This document shows, in pieces, positions 50,878 through 59,014 of a DNA stretch of 64,000 bases. This DNA comes from Litorivivens sp041624475 (GTDB lineage: Bacteria > Pseudomonadota > Gammaproteobacteria > Pseudomonadales > Spongiibacteraceae), in the NCBI RefSeq assembly GCF_041624475.1, contig NZ_JBFJUX010000001.1:434001-498000 (forward strand), in the 5' to 3' direction. The notes under the pieces were generated by a model. The model saw only the letters and a program-made list of their open reading frames with translations, was not told the DNA's origin and ran no database searches. The translations under genes and the position numbers were made by a program. Each line of letters begins with the position of its first letter. Position 1 is the first letter of the stretch.

Positions 50878-52095
50878 TCAGGGTAGGAAGCGGGCAACCA
50901 CATCGTCCAGATAGCGACGCCCGATATCGGAGCAGGTAAAGCGCTCTCCGCGCTCTTCTAACAGGCCGTCTTCGTAGAGGCCGTGCACCGTAGGCAGGAT
51001 GTCGATGAAGGACAGGCCGGTGCGGGATTCGAACTGGGCGGGGCTGAAACCTTCGTGCAGACGCAGGGTGTTCATGGCGAACTCAAAGGCGCGATCCTCG
51101 CGCAGCACCTGATGCTGTTGGGCTGTGCGCGAACCCGTGCGCTGCAGATAGTGATCCGGCAGTCGGGTCTTCTGGTAGCGCAGAATTTCATTTCCCAGGG
51201 TGATTTTGCCGTGGGCACCGGCGCCAAGCGCAAGGTAATCGCCGAAGCGCCAGTAGTTAAGATTGTGGCGGCTTTCTTCGCCGGGCGCCGAGTAGGCTGA
51301 AACTTCGTAGGGGTTGAGTCCAGCGGCCGCAATGGTGGCCAGTCCCTGAGCCTGAATGTCTGCCAGAATCTCTTCCGACGGCAGCTCCGGCGGCGCTTTG
51401 TGAAAGTGAGTGTTGGGCTCGATGGTGAGCTGATACCAGGACAGGTGGCTGACTCCCAGTTTAAGGGCTGTTTTTATATCGCTGACCGCATCACTGGCGC
51501 TCTGGCCTGGAAGGCCGTGCATCAAATCGATATTGATACGGTCGAAGCCCGCGTCGCGGGCCGTGTGCAAGGCGGCCACGGCATTGGCGCTGTTGTGAAT
51601 GCGCCCAAGCTTTTCCAGCTGACTATTTTGGAAGTTTTGTACACCGATCGACAGGCGGTTAATGCCCGCCGTGCGATAGCCTTTAAAGCGTTCCTGCTCC
51701 ACCGTTCCGGGGTTGGCTTCTAGGGTGATCTCACAGTTGGGGCTAAAGTGGAGCTGCTTTCGCAGTGCGTCGAACAGCCTTTGATAGGCTTCGCCCGAGA
51801 ACAGGCTGGGTGTTCCGCCGCCGATAAAAACAGACTCTATAGTGCGATCCTGGGCGAGATGCAGGTCGTGGCTCATGTCCTCCAGCAGCGCACTGATGTA
51901 CGGGTCTTCGGGCAGCTCTTTGCTGCCCTCATGAGAATTGAAGTCACAGTAAGGACATTTGCGCACGCACCAGGGAACGTGGATGTAGAGAGATAGGGGC
52001 GGTGGTGCAAGCGTGGTTGTTGGGGCGGTCAGATGTCGGGCGCCTGATGTCTCACGCGGTCTGGAGCGAGACTGTTTTTCGGGCATATTTTCCAT
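50878..52095 (-). CDS. hemW: HemW-type radical SAM protein (haem chaperone)
   Basis: A 405-residue radical-SAM protein. The [4Fe-4S] motif CVRKCPYC sits in SLYIHVPWCVRKCPYCDFNS at about residue 42; FIGGGTPSLFSGEAYQRL, LEANPGTVEQERF and GINRLSIGVQNFQ follow. HemW was long annotated as oxygen-independent coproporphyrinogen oxidase but acts as a haem-insertion chaperone in relatives studied. The N-terminal 30 residues before the motif are Arg/Thr/Pro-rich and unconserved; ATG 52086 is an alternative start. Confidence 0.92.
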   Translation of the reverse strand: MENMPEKQSRSRPRETSGARHLTAPTTTLAPPPLSLYIHVPWCVRKCPYCDFNSHEGSKELPEDPYISALLEDMSHDLHLAQDRTIESVFIGGGTPSLFSGEAYQRLFDALRKQLHFSPNCEITLEANPGTVEQERFKGYRTAGINRLSIGVQNFQNSQLEKLGRIHNSANAVAALHTARDAGFDRINIDLMHGLPGQSASDAVSDIKTALKLGVSHLSWYQLTIEPNTHFHKAPPELPSEEILADIQAQGLATIAAAGLNPYEVSAYSAPGEESRHNLNYWRFGDYLALGAGAHGKITLGNEILRYQKTRLPDHYLQRTGSRTAQQHQVLREDRAFEFAMNTLRLHEGFSPAQFESRTGLSFIDILPTVHGLYEDGLLEERGERFTCSDIGRRYLDDVVARFLP

Positions 52096-52134
52096 TGATA
52101 TTGCCGCCTGCTTGCGAAGTGGGTGTGGGAGCTT

Positions 52135-53622
52135 TTACGTCCGACCAAGCCTAGTTTCACTCAAGCCCAAGGCCTCCCACATCTCATCAACTCGCTGCTT
52201 CACCGCGTCATCCATCACAATCGGTCGGCCCCATTCCCGGTCGGTTTCGCCGGGCCATTTGTTGGTGGCGTCCATACCCATTTTGGAGCCTAGGCCAGAA
52301 ACCGGCGAGGCAAAATCCAGATAATCGATTGGCGTACTTTCTACCAGTACGGTGTCGCGAGCCGGATCCATGCGCGTGGTCATGGCCCAGATCACGTCCT
52401 TCCAGTCCCGGGCGTTAACGTCATCGTCGGTCACTATCACAAACTTGGTGTACATAAACTGGCGCAGAAAAGACCAGACACCGAACATCACTCGCTTGGC
52501 GTGGCCGGGGTATTGCTTCTTCATGGTGACCACGGCCATACGATAGGAACAGCCCTCCGGCGGCAGATAGAAATCCGTAATCTCGGGGAACTGCCGTTTG
52601 ATGATGGGCACAAACACTTCGTTTAAGGCAAGCCCGAGCACCGCGGGTTCATCCGGCGGCCGGCCGGTGTAGGTGCTGTGATAAATGGGGTTGTTGCGAT
52701 GGGTAATGTGCGTAACCGTGAACACCGGGAAGCGCTCGACTTCATTGTAGTAACCGGTGTGATCACCAAAGGGGCCTTCGTCGGCCATGTCATCGGGCGC
52801 GATATAGCCTTCCAGGATAATCTCCGCGCTGGCGGGAACCTGAAGGTCATTGCTCAGCGACTTTACGACCTCGGTCTTGCCGCCGCGCAGGAGTCCGGCA
52901 AAGCCGTATTCGCTGATGCTGTCCGGCACAGGGGTGACGGCGCCGAGCACGGTGGCGGGGTCAGCGCCGAGCGCGACCGAGACCGGATAGTTTTCGCCGG
53001 GGTGCAGGGCTTTGAACTCCTGAAAGTCCAGCGCACCGCCGCGATGAGACAACCAGCGCATGATCAGTCGGTTGCGACCGATAAGTTGCATGCGATAAAT
53101 GCCGAGATTTTGCCGCTCTTTGTTGGGGCCGCGGGTAATAACCAGGGGCCAGGTCACCAGCGGGGCAGCATCTTCGGGCCAGCAGGTTTGAATCGGGATT
53201 TTATAAAGGTCGACCGCCTCGCCTTCGAGCACCACGTCCTGACAGGGCGCGCTGCGCAACTGCTTGGGCGCCATGTTCAACACCTGTTTGAAAATCGGTG
53301 CCTTGTTCCAGGCATCGCGCAGGCCTTTGGGCGGATCGGGCTGGCGCAGAAAGGCGAGTACTTCGCCGACTTCACTCAGCGCCTCAATAGACTCCTGTCC
53401 CATCCCGAGCGCCACGCGTTTCTCCGTACCGAACAGGTTGGCCAGCACCGGCATGTCGTAGCCAATCGGGTTTTCAAACAGGAGGGCGGGGCCGCCAGCG
53501 CGCAATACGCGGTCACAGATCTCCGTCATTTCCAGTTTTGGATCGACGGGGTGAGTGATGCGCTTCAGTTCGCCAACGGATTCGAGGTGCGTGATGAATT
53601 CTCTGAGATCGCTGTATTTCAT
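52135..53622 (-). CDS. ubiD: 3-octaprenyl-4-hydroxybenzoate decarboxylase UbiD
   Basis: A 495-residue decarboxylase of ubiquinone synthesis that needs the prenylated flavin made by UbiX. Recognisable are MKYSDLREFITHLESVGELKRI, PALLFENPIGYDMPVLANLFG, QNLGIYRMQLIGRNRLIMRWL (cofactor site), EGPFGDHTGYYN (the Glu/Asp of catalysis) and VDDDVNARDWKDVIWA-like VTDDDVNARDWKDV. It complements UbiH and UbiI at 29.6-32.1 kb. Confidence 0.97.
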   Translation of the reverse strand: MKYSDLREFITHLESVGELKRITHPVDPKLEMTEICDRVLRAGGPALLFENPIGYDMPVLANLFGTEKRVALGMGQESIEALSEVGEVLAFLRQPDPPKGLRDAWNKAPIFKQVLNMAPKQLRSAPCQDVVLEGEAVDLYKIPIQTCWPEDAAPLVTWPLVITRGPNKERQNLGIYRMQLIGRNRLIMRWLSHRGGALDFQEFKALHPGENYPVSVALGADPATVLGAVTPVPDSISEYGFAGLLRGGKTEVVKSLSNDLQVPASAEIILEGYIAPDDMADEGPFGDHTGYYNEVERFPVFTVTHITHRNNPIYHSTYTGRPPDEPAVLGLALNEVFVPIIKRQFPEITDFYLPPEGCSYRMAVVTMKKQYPGHAKRVMFGVWSFLRQFMYTKFVIVTDDDVNARDWKDVIWAMTTRMDPARDTVLVESTPIDYLDFASPVSGLGSKMGMDATNKWPGETDREWGRPIVMDDAVKQRVDEMWEALGLSETRLGRT

Positions 53623-53674
53623 AGGCGTCAGACGTCAGACGTCAGACGTCCGACGAAAACTGCATCAGACGCCT
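53623..53674. repeat. heptamer tandem repeat within an inverted repeat, ubiD-rho gap
   Basis: GTCAGAC is repeated three times exactly and once with one change (53627-53654). The whole is bounded by AGGCGTC (53623-53629) and its complement GACGCCT (53668-53674). It fills nearly all of the 63-base gap between the rho stop and the ubiD start. Confidence 0.8.
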
Positions 53675-53685
53675 GCAACCCGACC

Positions 53686-54954
53686 TTACTTCCTCTTCAT
53701 CGAGTCGAAGAACTCGCTATTGGTCTTGGTATCTTTCAGCTTGTCCAGCAGGAACTCCACCGCCGGGCTGTCTTCCATGCCGTGCAGCAGCTTGCGCAGA
53801 ATCCACATGCGTTGCAGTTCATCTTCGCCGGTCAATAGCTCTTCGCGGCGGGTGCCGGAGCGGCGGATATTGATCGCCGGATAGACGCGTTTCTCGGCAA
53901 TCTTGCGGTCCAGGTGGAGCTCCATGTTACCGGTGCCCTTGAACTCTTCGTAGATAACCTCGTCCATTTTCGAGCCGGTGTCGATCAGTGCGGTGGCGAT
54001 AATTGAAAGGCTGCCACCTTCTTCGACATTACGGGCCGCACCGAAGAAGCGCTTGGGGCGTTCCAGTGCGTGGGCGTCAACACCGCCGGTCAGTACCTTG
54101 CCGGAGCTGGGCACGATGGTGTTGTAGGCGCGGGCAAGACGAGTGATGGAGTCGAGCAGAATGACCACGTCGCGCTTGTGCTCGACCAGTCGCTTGGCTT
54201 TCTCGATAACCATTTCCGCAACCTGCACGTGGCGCGAGGGCGGTTCGTCAAAGGTTGAGGCGACCACTTCAGCGCCCTTGATGCCCACAGAGCGTTGCAT
54301 CTCGGTCACTTCTTCCGGGCGCTCGTCAATCAGCAGAACAATGACGTAGCACTCGGGATTATTGCGGATAATGGCATTGGCCATATTCTGCAGCATCAGC
54401 GTCTTACCGGCTTTCGGCGGTGCGACGATCAGGCCGCGCTGACCTTTACCGATCGGTGCGCATAAATCGATGATGCGGCCAGTCAAATCCTCGGTGGAGC
54501 CGTTGCCGGCCTCCAGAATCAGGCGCTCGTTCGGGAACAGCGGTGTCAGGTTTTCGAACAAGACCTTGTTTTTGGATTGCTCGGGGCCGGTGAAGTTAAC
54601 ATCGCTGACCTTGAGCAGGGCGAAGTAGCGCTCGCCTTCTTTTGGAGGGCGAATCTTGCCGGCGATGGTGTCGCCTGTGCGCAGATTGAAGCGACGAATC
54701 TGGCTGGGAGAGACATAGATGTCGTCGGGGCCAGCCAGATAGGAACAGTCTGCACTGCGCAGAAAGCCAAATCCGTCCTGGAGTATTTCCAGTACGCCGT
54801 CGCCGTAGATGTCCTCGCCACTTTTCGCGTGACGCTTCAGAATCGAGAAAATGATGTCTTGTTTGCGGGAGCGGGCGACATTATCCAGGCCAATCTCGTT
54901 GGCAATCTCTAATAGTTCTTGGGTGGATTTGGTCTTTAAATCGGTAAGGTTCAT
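53686..54954 (-). CDS. rho: transcription termination factor Rho
   Basis: A 422-residue hexameric RNA-dependent ATPase. The RNA-binding domain has DGFGFLRSADCSYLAGPDDIYVSPSQIRRF; the ATPase has Walker A GLIVAPPKAGKTLM, LIDERPEEVTEM, VILLDSITRLARAYN, and the Q/R loops. Length is nearly that of E. coli Rho (419). trxA lies upstream on the same strand, the order also found in E. coli. Confidence 0.98.
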   Translation of the reverse strand: MNLTDLKTKSTQELLEIANEIGLDNVARSRKQDIIFSILKRHAKSGEDIYGDGVLEILQDGFGFLRSADCSYLAGPDDIYVSPSQIRRFNLRTGDTIAGKIRPPKEGERYFALLKVSDVNFTGPEQSKNKVLFENLTPLFPNERLILEAGNGSTEDLTGRIIDLCAPIGKGQRGLIVAPPKAGKTLMLQNMANAIIRNNPECYVIVLLIDERPEEVTEMQRSVGIKGAEVVASTFDEPPSRHVQVAEMVIEKAKRLVEHKRDVVILLDSITRLARAYNTIVPSSGKVLTGGVDAHALERPKRFFGAARNVEEGGSLSIIATALIDTGSKMDEVIYEEFKGTGNMELHLDRKIAEKRVYPAINIRRSGTRREELLTGEDELQRMWILRKLLHGMEDSPAVEFLLDKLKDTKTNSEFFDSMKRK

Positions 54955-55157
54955 AAGTTGGTTTAGAAGTGATTATCGGGAATAGTTGGAATGATTGCGG
55001 AGCACACGCCGGGTGTGAACGCAGAGTTCGCTGATCTATAAAGAAGGATTTAGGGAAGCGTTACAGCAATCTAGCACTTGGGTGCCGGAGCGTCCAGCCC
55101 TGTCTGCACTATAACCCTGCCTGCCGGGGATGGCAAGCAGGGTTGTGCGGGGCAAAA
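54955..55157 (-). promoter_or_regulatory. rho leader between trxA and rho
   Basis: About 200 bases without an ORF. A hairpin at 55113-55144 (arms AACCCTGC and GCAGGGTT with further pairing inside, about 13 bp) lies 14 bases after the trxA stop. It lacks a following T-run, so it may protect or attenuate the trxA transcript rather than terminate it intrinsically. In E. coli the rho leader is autoregulated by Rho. Confidence 0.5.
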
Positions 55158-55484
55158 TTACAGTGCGGAGTCGATGAATTCCGCGAGTTGGCTTTTGGAG
55201 ATGGCGCCAACCTTGGTGGCTTCGGCGTTACCGCCCTTGAATATCATCAGGGTGGGGATGCCGCGCACGCTGAATTTGGCAGGCGTGTCAGAGTTGGCAT
55301 CTACGTCAATCTTGCACACTTTTACCTTGCCGGCGTATTCCGTGGCGATTTCATCAAGAATGGGGGCGATCATTTTGCAGGGGCCGCACCACTCTGCCCA
55401 GAAATCTACCAGCACGGGCAGATCGGCCGACAGGACTTCCGAATCGAAACTGCTGTCGGTGACGTGAGTAATATTGTCACTCAT
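55158..55484 (-). CDS. trxA: thioredoxin 1
   Basis: A 108-residue thioredoxin with the active site WCGPC (Cys33, Cys36), LVDFWAEWCGPCKMIAPILDE, and the cis-proline GIPTLMIFKGG. It reduces cytosolic disulfides, including those of metabolic enzymes. Length equals E. coli TrxA (109). It is upstream of rho on the same strand; a GGAGA ribosome-binding site precedes the ATG. Confidence 0.97.
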   Translation of the reverse strand: MSDNITHVTDSSFDSEVLSADLPVLVDFWAEWCGPCKMIAPILDEIATEYAGKVKVCKIDVDANSDTPAKFSVRGIPTLMIFKGGNAEATKVGAISKSQLAEFIDSAL

Positions 55485-55613
55485 GAGAGTTCTCCAAAGG
55501 TGTCAAAGTTGAATGTCTGAAATTACAGGGTGGCGATAATAGCATAGACCCTTTTGCCGTGCGAAAGACGCAAATGCTCTATGCTTACAACCCGCGCTTA
55601 CAAGCACAGAGGC

Positions 55614-56411
55614 CTAGCTCCCCAACGCCCGCAGGCAGGCGGCGGCGTTCTCGCGCAGATGGTCGGGGTTGATGGTGCCGACAATGGCGCTGGTGACGCC
55701 GGGGTGCGAAAGCGCGAAGCTCATGGCTGCCTGGGCCGGATCCTGTTCGCTGATCAGATGACCGCTGCCCAGAGCCTTCTTCAATATAGCCGCCTTGCCG
55801 TGGCGTGCACAGTAATCCAGCACCGGGGATTCCTCCTGATGCGCGGGGTTGTAAGTGACCATCACCGCATCGCACAGCTCGGCGGCCAGTAGGCCGCCGG
55901 TGACGGTTTTGGTCGACATGCCGATGGCGCGTATCAGGCCTTCCTGCTTGCACTGCTGCAATGCTTCCAGCGCCCCTTCGTGCTGCAGGATGTGCTCGTC
56001 ACGGCCATCCGAATGGATCAGCACAATATCAATATAGTCTGTTTTCAAACGATCGAGGCTGCGCTCAATACTCTGGCGAGTGTGGCGGTGGCTGAAGTCA
56101 AAATGGGACTCGCCACTGAGATTGTCGAATTCCTCGCCGACCTTGGAGCAGATAACCCAGTGCTCGCGCTGGCCCTGCAGTAGAGTGCCCAGGCGCTGTT
56201 CGCTGTTGCCGTAGGCAGGGGCGGTATCGATCAGGTTGATGCCCAGATCGCGCGCCAGCGCAATCAGATTGGCGGCGGCCTTGTCGTCGGGGATCGTGAA
56301 ATGTTCGGGGTATTTGACGCCCTTGTCCCGGCCCAATTTGACCGTGCCCAGCCCCAGCGGGCTGACCATCAGCTCGCTGCTGCCAAATCGGCGCTGGCTA
56401 AGAGTCTCCAT
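55614..56411 (-). CDS. aldo/keto reductase family oxidoreductase
   Basis: A 265-residue NAD(P)H-dependent aldo/keto reductase. The catalytic tetrad can be matched: Asp and Tyr in LIDTAPAYGNSEQRLG, Lys in WVICSKVGEEF, His in IDIVLIHSDG. Cofactor binding near SAIVGTINPDHLREN is typical of the family. At 265 residues it is on the short side (about 280-330 usual). Substrate is unknown. It lies 9 bases downstream of an FAD oxidoreductase, suggesting a two-gene operon. Confidence 0.87.
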   Translation of the reverse strand: METLSQRRFGSSELMVSPLGLGTVKLGRDKGVKYPEHFTIPDDKAAANLIALARDLGINLIDTAPAYGNSEQRLGTLLQGQREHWVICSKVGEEFDNLSGESHFDFSHRHTRQSIERSLDRLKTDYIDIVLIHSDGRDEHILQHEGALEALQQCKQEGLIRAIGMSTKTVTGGLLAAELCDAVMVTYNPAHQEESPVLDYCARHGKAAILKKALGSGHLISEQDPAQAAMSFALSHPGVTSAIVGTINPDHLRENAAACLRALGS

Positions 56412-56420
56412 GTCGGCTCC

Positions 56421-57611
56421 TTAAAACAGGGTGTCCCAGCAGGGTGTTGCAATAACCGGTTTTTCCAGCGACTGCAATGCAGCCGGCGCCTCGGTGCTGG
56501 CTCCGGCCGGCAGCGGCGCAAGCTGCTCGCAGGCCTGATTGGCCATATCCGGGGTCAGCGTGAGTTTGGTCGGCCAGCACACCAGCAGATTATCGCAGGC
56601 GCGCTCGGCGTAGGCCTTGTCGGGTTTGATCAACTGGCTCTGTTTGGGTTCGGCGCGATCGACTGGCAGCGTGGCCCATTCGGTCTGCCCAAAGTCTATC
56701 CACGGGAACAGTTCGAACAGCTCGCGTCGGGCCTTGTCGATCAATGCCTCGGCGCTCATGCCCACACCTTCGGTGGCCAGATCGCCGCCCATATACCAGC
56801 ACATACGCCCGTCGCTGCAGCGGTGACTGGAGATGGTCAGGCGCGGTGAGGGGTTGCTGCCCATGCAGTGGGCATAGAGCGCAGAGTCAAAGTCGTGTTT
56901 GACCAGCACCTGCTGCAGCGGGCGGCGCTGCATGGCGGGTTGCTCGAGATCGAGCTGGGCTAACAGGGATTCATTGCCGGCGCCGGCGGCGAAAATGAAA
57001 TTGTCGGCGGCAAGCTTCATCCCGTTGTCCCATTGCAGGTGGGTGACCTGCCGGTCATTGCGCTGCAATCTGGCCCGGGACCAGTCAATCTTGAAAATGC
57101 GGTCGCGGTGGGGGGCGGACAGGGTTTCTATCAGCGAGGGTACATCGAGTACCAGGTCCGCCAGACGGTAGAGCGAGCCTTTAAAGGCGGGGTTATCAAA
57201 GGCGGGCGGGCGATCGTCGGGTTTGACGTTATCCACGCGCCCGCGCAGCATTTTGCTGGCGAAAAAAGAGGACAGGCGAGAGGTCAGCGAACGGGTAGAC
57301 CAGAGATAAAAATGCCGGCTTAGTACATTGCAGGCGCGGATATCCACATCGCCCTGGCCTTCCAGGCAGCGGGCCCAGTGCCCGGGCATGGCGGCAATGG
57401 CCTCCGACTCGCCGGTCAGGGCGCCGCCCAACGCGTATTTGATACCGCCGTGAATCATGCCTTGTGAGGCCATGGTCTGTGAGCTGCCCAGCGCACTTTG
57501 TTCAAAGAGCACCGCATTGCGGCCTTCGGCAACCAGGCGATTCAGCAGCCACAGGCCGGCGATGCCGCCGCCGACGATGATAGTGTCCACCTGTGGGTGA
57601 GAGTCTGTCAT
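56421..57611 (-). CDS. FAD-dependent oxidoreductase (DAO/GlpD-like fold)
   Basis: A 396-residue flavoprotein. The FAD Rossmann motif is TIIVGGGIAGLWLLNRLV at residues about 9-27; MASQGMIHGGIKYAL resembles the second cofactor loop of glycine- or glycerol-3-phosphate-oxidase-like proteins, and FIFAAGAGNESLLAQL is the C-terminal part of the FAD domain. No signal peptide. The substrate cannot be named. It is followed closely by the aldo/keto reductase and is divergent from waaA. Confidence 0.83.
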   Translation of the reverse strand: MTDSHPQVDTIIVGGGIAGLWLLNRLVAEGRNAVLFEQSALGSSQTMASQGMIHGGIKYALGGALTGESEAIAAMPGHWARCLEGQGDVDIRACNVLSRHFYLWSTRSLTSRLSSFFASKMLRGRVDNVKPDDRPPAFDNPAFKGSLYRLADLVLDVPSLIETLSAPHRDRIFKIDWSRARLQRNDRQVTHLQWDNGMKLAADNFIFAAGAGNESLLAQLDLEQPAMQRRPLQQVLVKHDFDSALYAHCMGSNPSPRLTISSHRCSDGRMCWYMGGDLATEGVGMSAEALIDKARRELFELFPWIDFGQTEWATLPVDRAEPKQSQLIKPDKAYAERACDNLLVCWPTKLTLTPDMANQACEQLAPLPAGASTEAPAALQSLEKPVIATPCWDTLF

Positions 57612-57706
57612 GGGTTCTCCTTCAAGAGCCGCAGTATAGCAAAGAGCTTCACATGTTTCGGGCTGCTCGCTATGCTTGGCCCCACAATTCCTGCCTGATT
57701 TCTGTG

Positions 57707-58972
57707 ATGCCGCTGCTTCTTTATACCTGCCTGTTCTACCTCATCACGCCGCTGCTGGTGCTGCGACTGTGGCAGCGTTCGCTGAAGGCCCCGGCTTACC
57801 GGCACCGTATTGCCGAGCGCTTCGGTTTTTTTGCCGCGCCTGATCTGAGCGACAGTATCTGGGTACATGCGGTGTCGGTGGGGGAAGTGATTGCCGCTGT
57901 GCCGATGATACGCGAGCTGCAGCAGCGTTACCCCGAGCGGCCCCTGGTTGTTACCACCATGACTCCCACCGGCTCCGAGCGAGTGCAGGCCATGCTCGGA
58001 GACAGCGTTTTTCATGTGTATGCCCCCTACGATACGCCCGGCGCCATTAATCGGTTTTTGCGGCGAGTGTCGCCGGCCCTGCTGGTTATTATGGAAACCG
58101 AAATCTGGCCGAATATGGTGTGTTGTTCGCGTAAGGCGGGTGTGGACGTGGTGCTGGCGAATGCCCGCCTGTCAGAGAAATCCGCCCGCGGCTACGGCCG
58201 CCTGCCAGCATTGACGCGGCGGGTATTTTCATCAATTTCGCAGGTGGTGGCGCAGCACCGCAAGGATGCCGAGCGCTTTCAGGCGCTGGGGGTGCCATCG
58301 GCGCAGCTAAGCGTGTCGGGCAGTGTGAAGTTTGATGTCACGGTTTCTGAGGCGTTGCGCGAGCAGGCGCGGCAGGAACGGCAGAAACTGGGCTTGGCAG
58401 CGCGGCCGGTGTGGTTGTGTGCCAGCACCCATGAGGGCGAAGAAAGCCTGATCTTGCAGGCCTTTTCCGCGATTCAGAAAAGCTTGCCGGAGGCGGCTCT
58501 CTTGATCGCGCCGCGCCACCCGGAGCGCTTCGATCTGGTCGCAGAGCAGATTGCGGCAGATGGATGGACGCTGCGGCGACGCAGTGCCGGCGATACGGCC
58601 GCCGGCGCCGACGTGCTGCTGCTCGATACCATGGGTGAGTTGATGCTGCTGTTTGGTTGCGCCGATGTGGCCACCGTGGGCGGCAGTCTGATCGAGCGTG
58701 GAGGGCACAACAGCCTTGAACCGGCGGCCTGGGGTCTGCCACTAGTCAACGGTCCCAGCGATTACAATTTCGCGGCAATTTCTGAACTGCTGCAGGGCGC
58801 TGGTGCGTTGACCCTCGCCGACTCTGCGGAGGCGCTTGTCAACGAGGTGCAGCCGCTATTGACGGATGAAGCGCTGAGGCGGCAGCGCGGCACGCTGGCC
58901 AAGGCTGTCATCGACGAAAATCGCGGGGCGCTGGAACGCTTGCTCGCGGTAATCGACAAACAGCTGCCATAA
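57707..58972 (+). CDS. waaA: 3-deoxy-D-manno-octulosonic acid (Kdo) transferase
   Basis: A 421-residue GT30 glycosyltransferase that adds Kdo to lipid A precursor at the inner membrane. It has an N-terminal membrane anchor (about 3-22) and then RHRIAERFGFF, WVHAVSVGEVIAAVPMIREL, VTTMTPTGSERV, VIMETEIWPNM, and ADVATVGGSLIERGGHNSLEPAAWGLP at the C-terminal sugar-nucleotide site. ATG 57707 gives a protein of normal length; in-frame starts upstream to 57593 extend into the divergent promoter region. Confidence 0.95.
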   Translation: MPLLLYTCLFYLITPLLVLRLWQRSLKAPAYRHRIAERFGFFAAPDLSDSIWVHAVSVGEVIAAVPMIRELQQRYPERPLVVTTMTPTGSERVQAMLGDSVFHVYAPYDTPGAINRFLRRVSPALLVIMETEIWPNMVCCSRKAGVDVVLANARLSEKSARGYGRLPALTRRVFSSISQVVAQHRKDAERFQALGVPSAQLSVSGSVKFDVTVSEALREQARQERQKLGLAARPVWLCASTHEGEESLILQAFSAIQKSLPEAALLIAPRHPERFDLVAEQIAADGWTLRRRSAGDTAAGADVLLLDTMGELMLLFGCADVATVGGSLIERGGHNSLEPAAWGLPLVNGPSDYNFAAISELLQGAGALTLADSAEALVNEVQPLLTDEALRRQRGTLAKAVIDENRGALERLLAVIDKQLP

Positions 58973-58973
58973 A

Positions 58974-58999
58974 AAAAGCGCTGCCTAGACAGCGCTTTT
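58974..58999. terminator. bidirectional terminator between waaA and tolC
   Basis: AAAAGCGCTG and CAGCGCTTTT are perfect complements around a CCTAGA loop. The A7 run before and T4 after allow it to act for waaA on the plus strand and tolC on the minus strand. Confidence 0.88.
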
Positions 59000-59014
59000 C
59001 TACCTCTATAGTCT

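Noticed and set aside
53623..53674. Possible CRISPR-like array
   Set aside because: Units are only 7 bases with no spacers and there are no cas genes.
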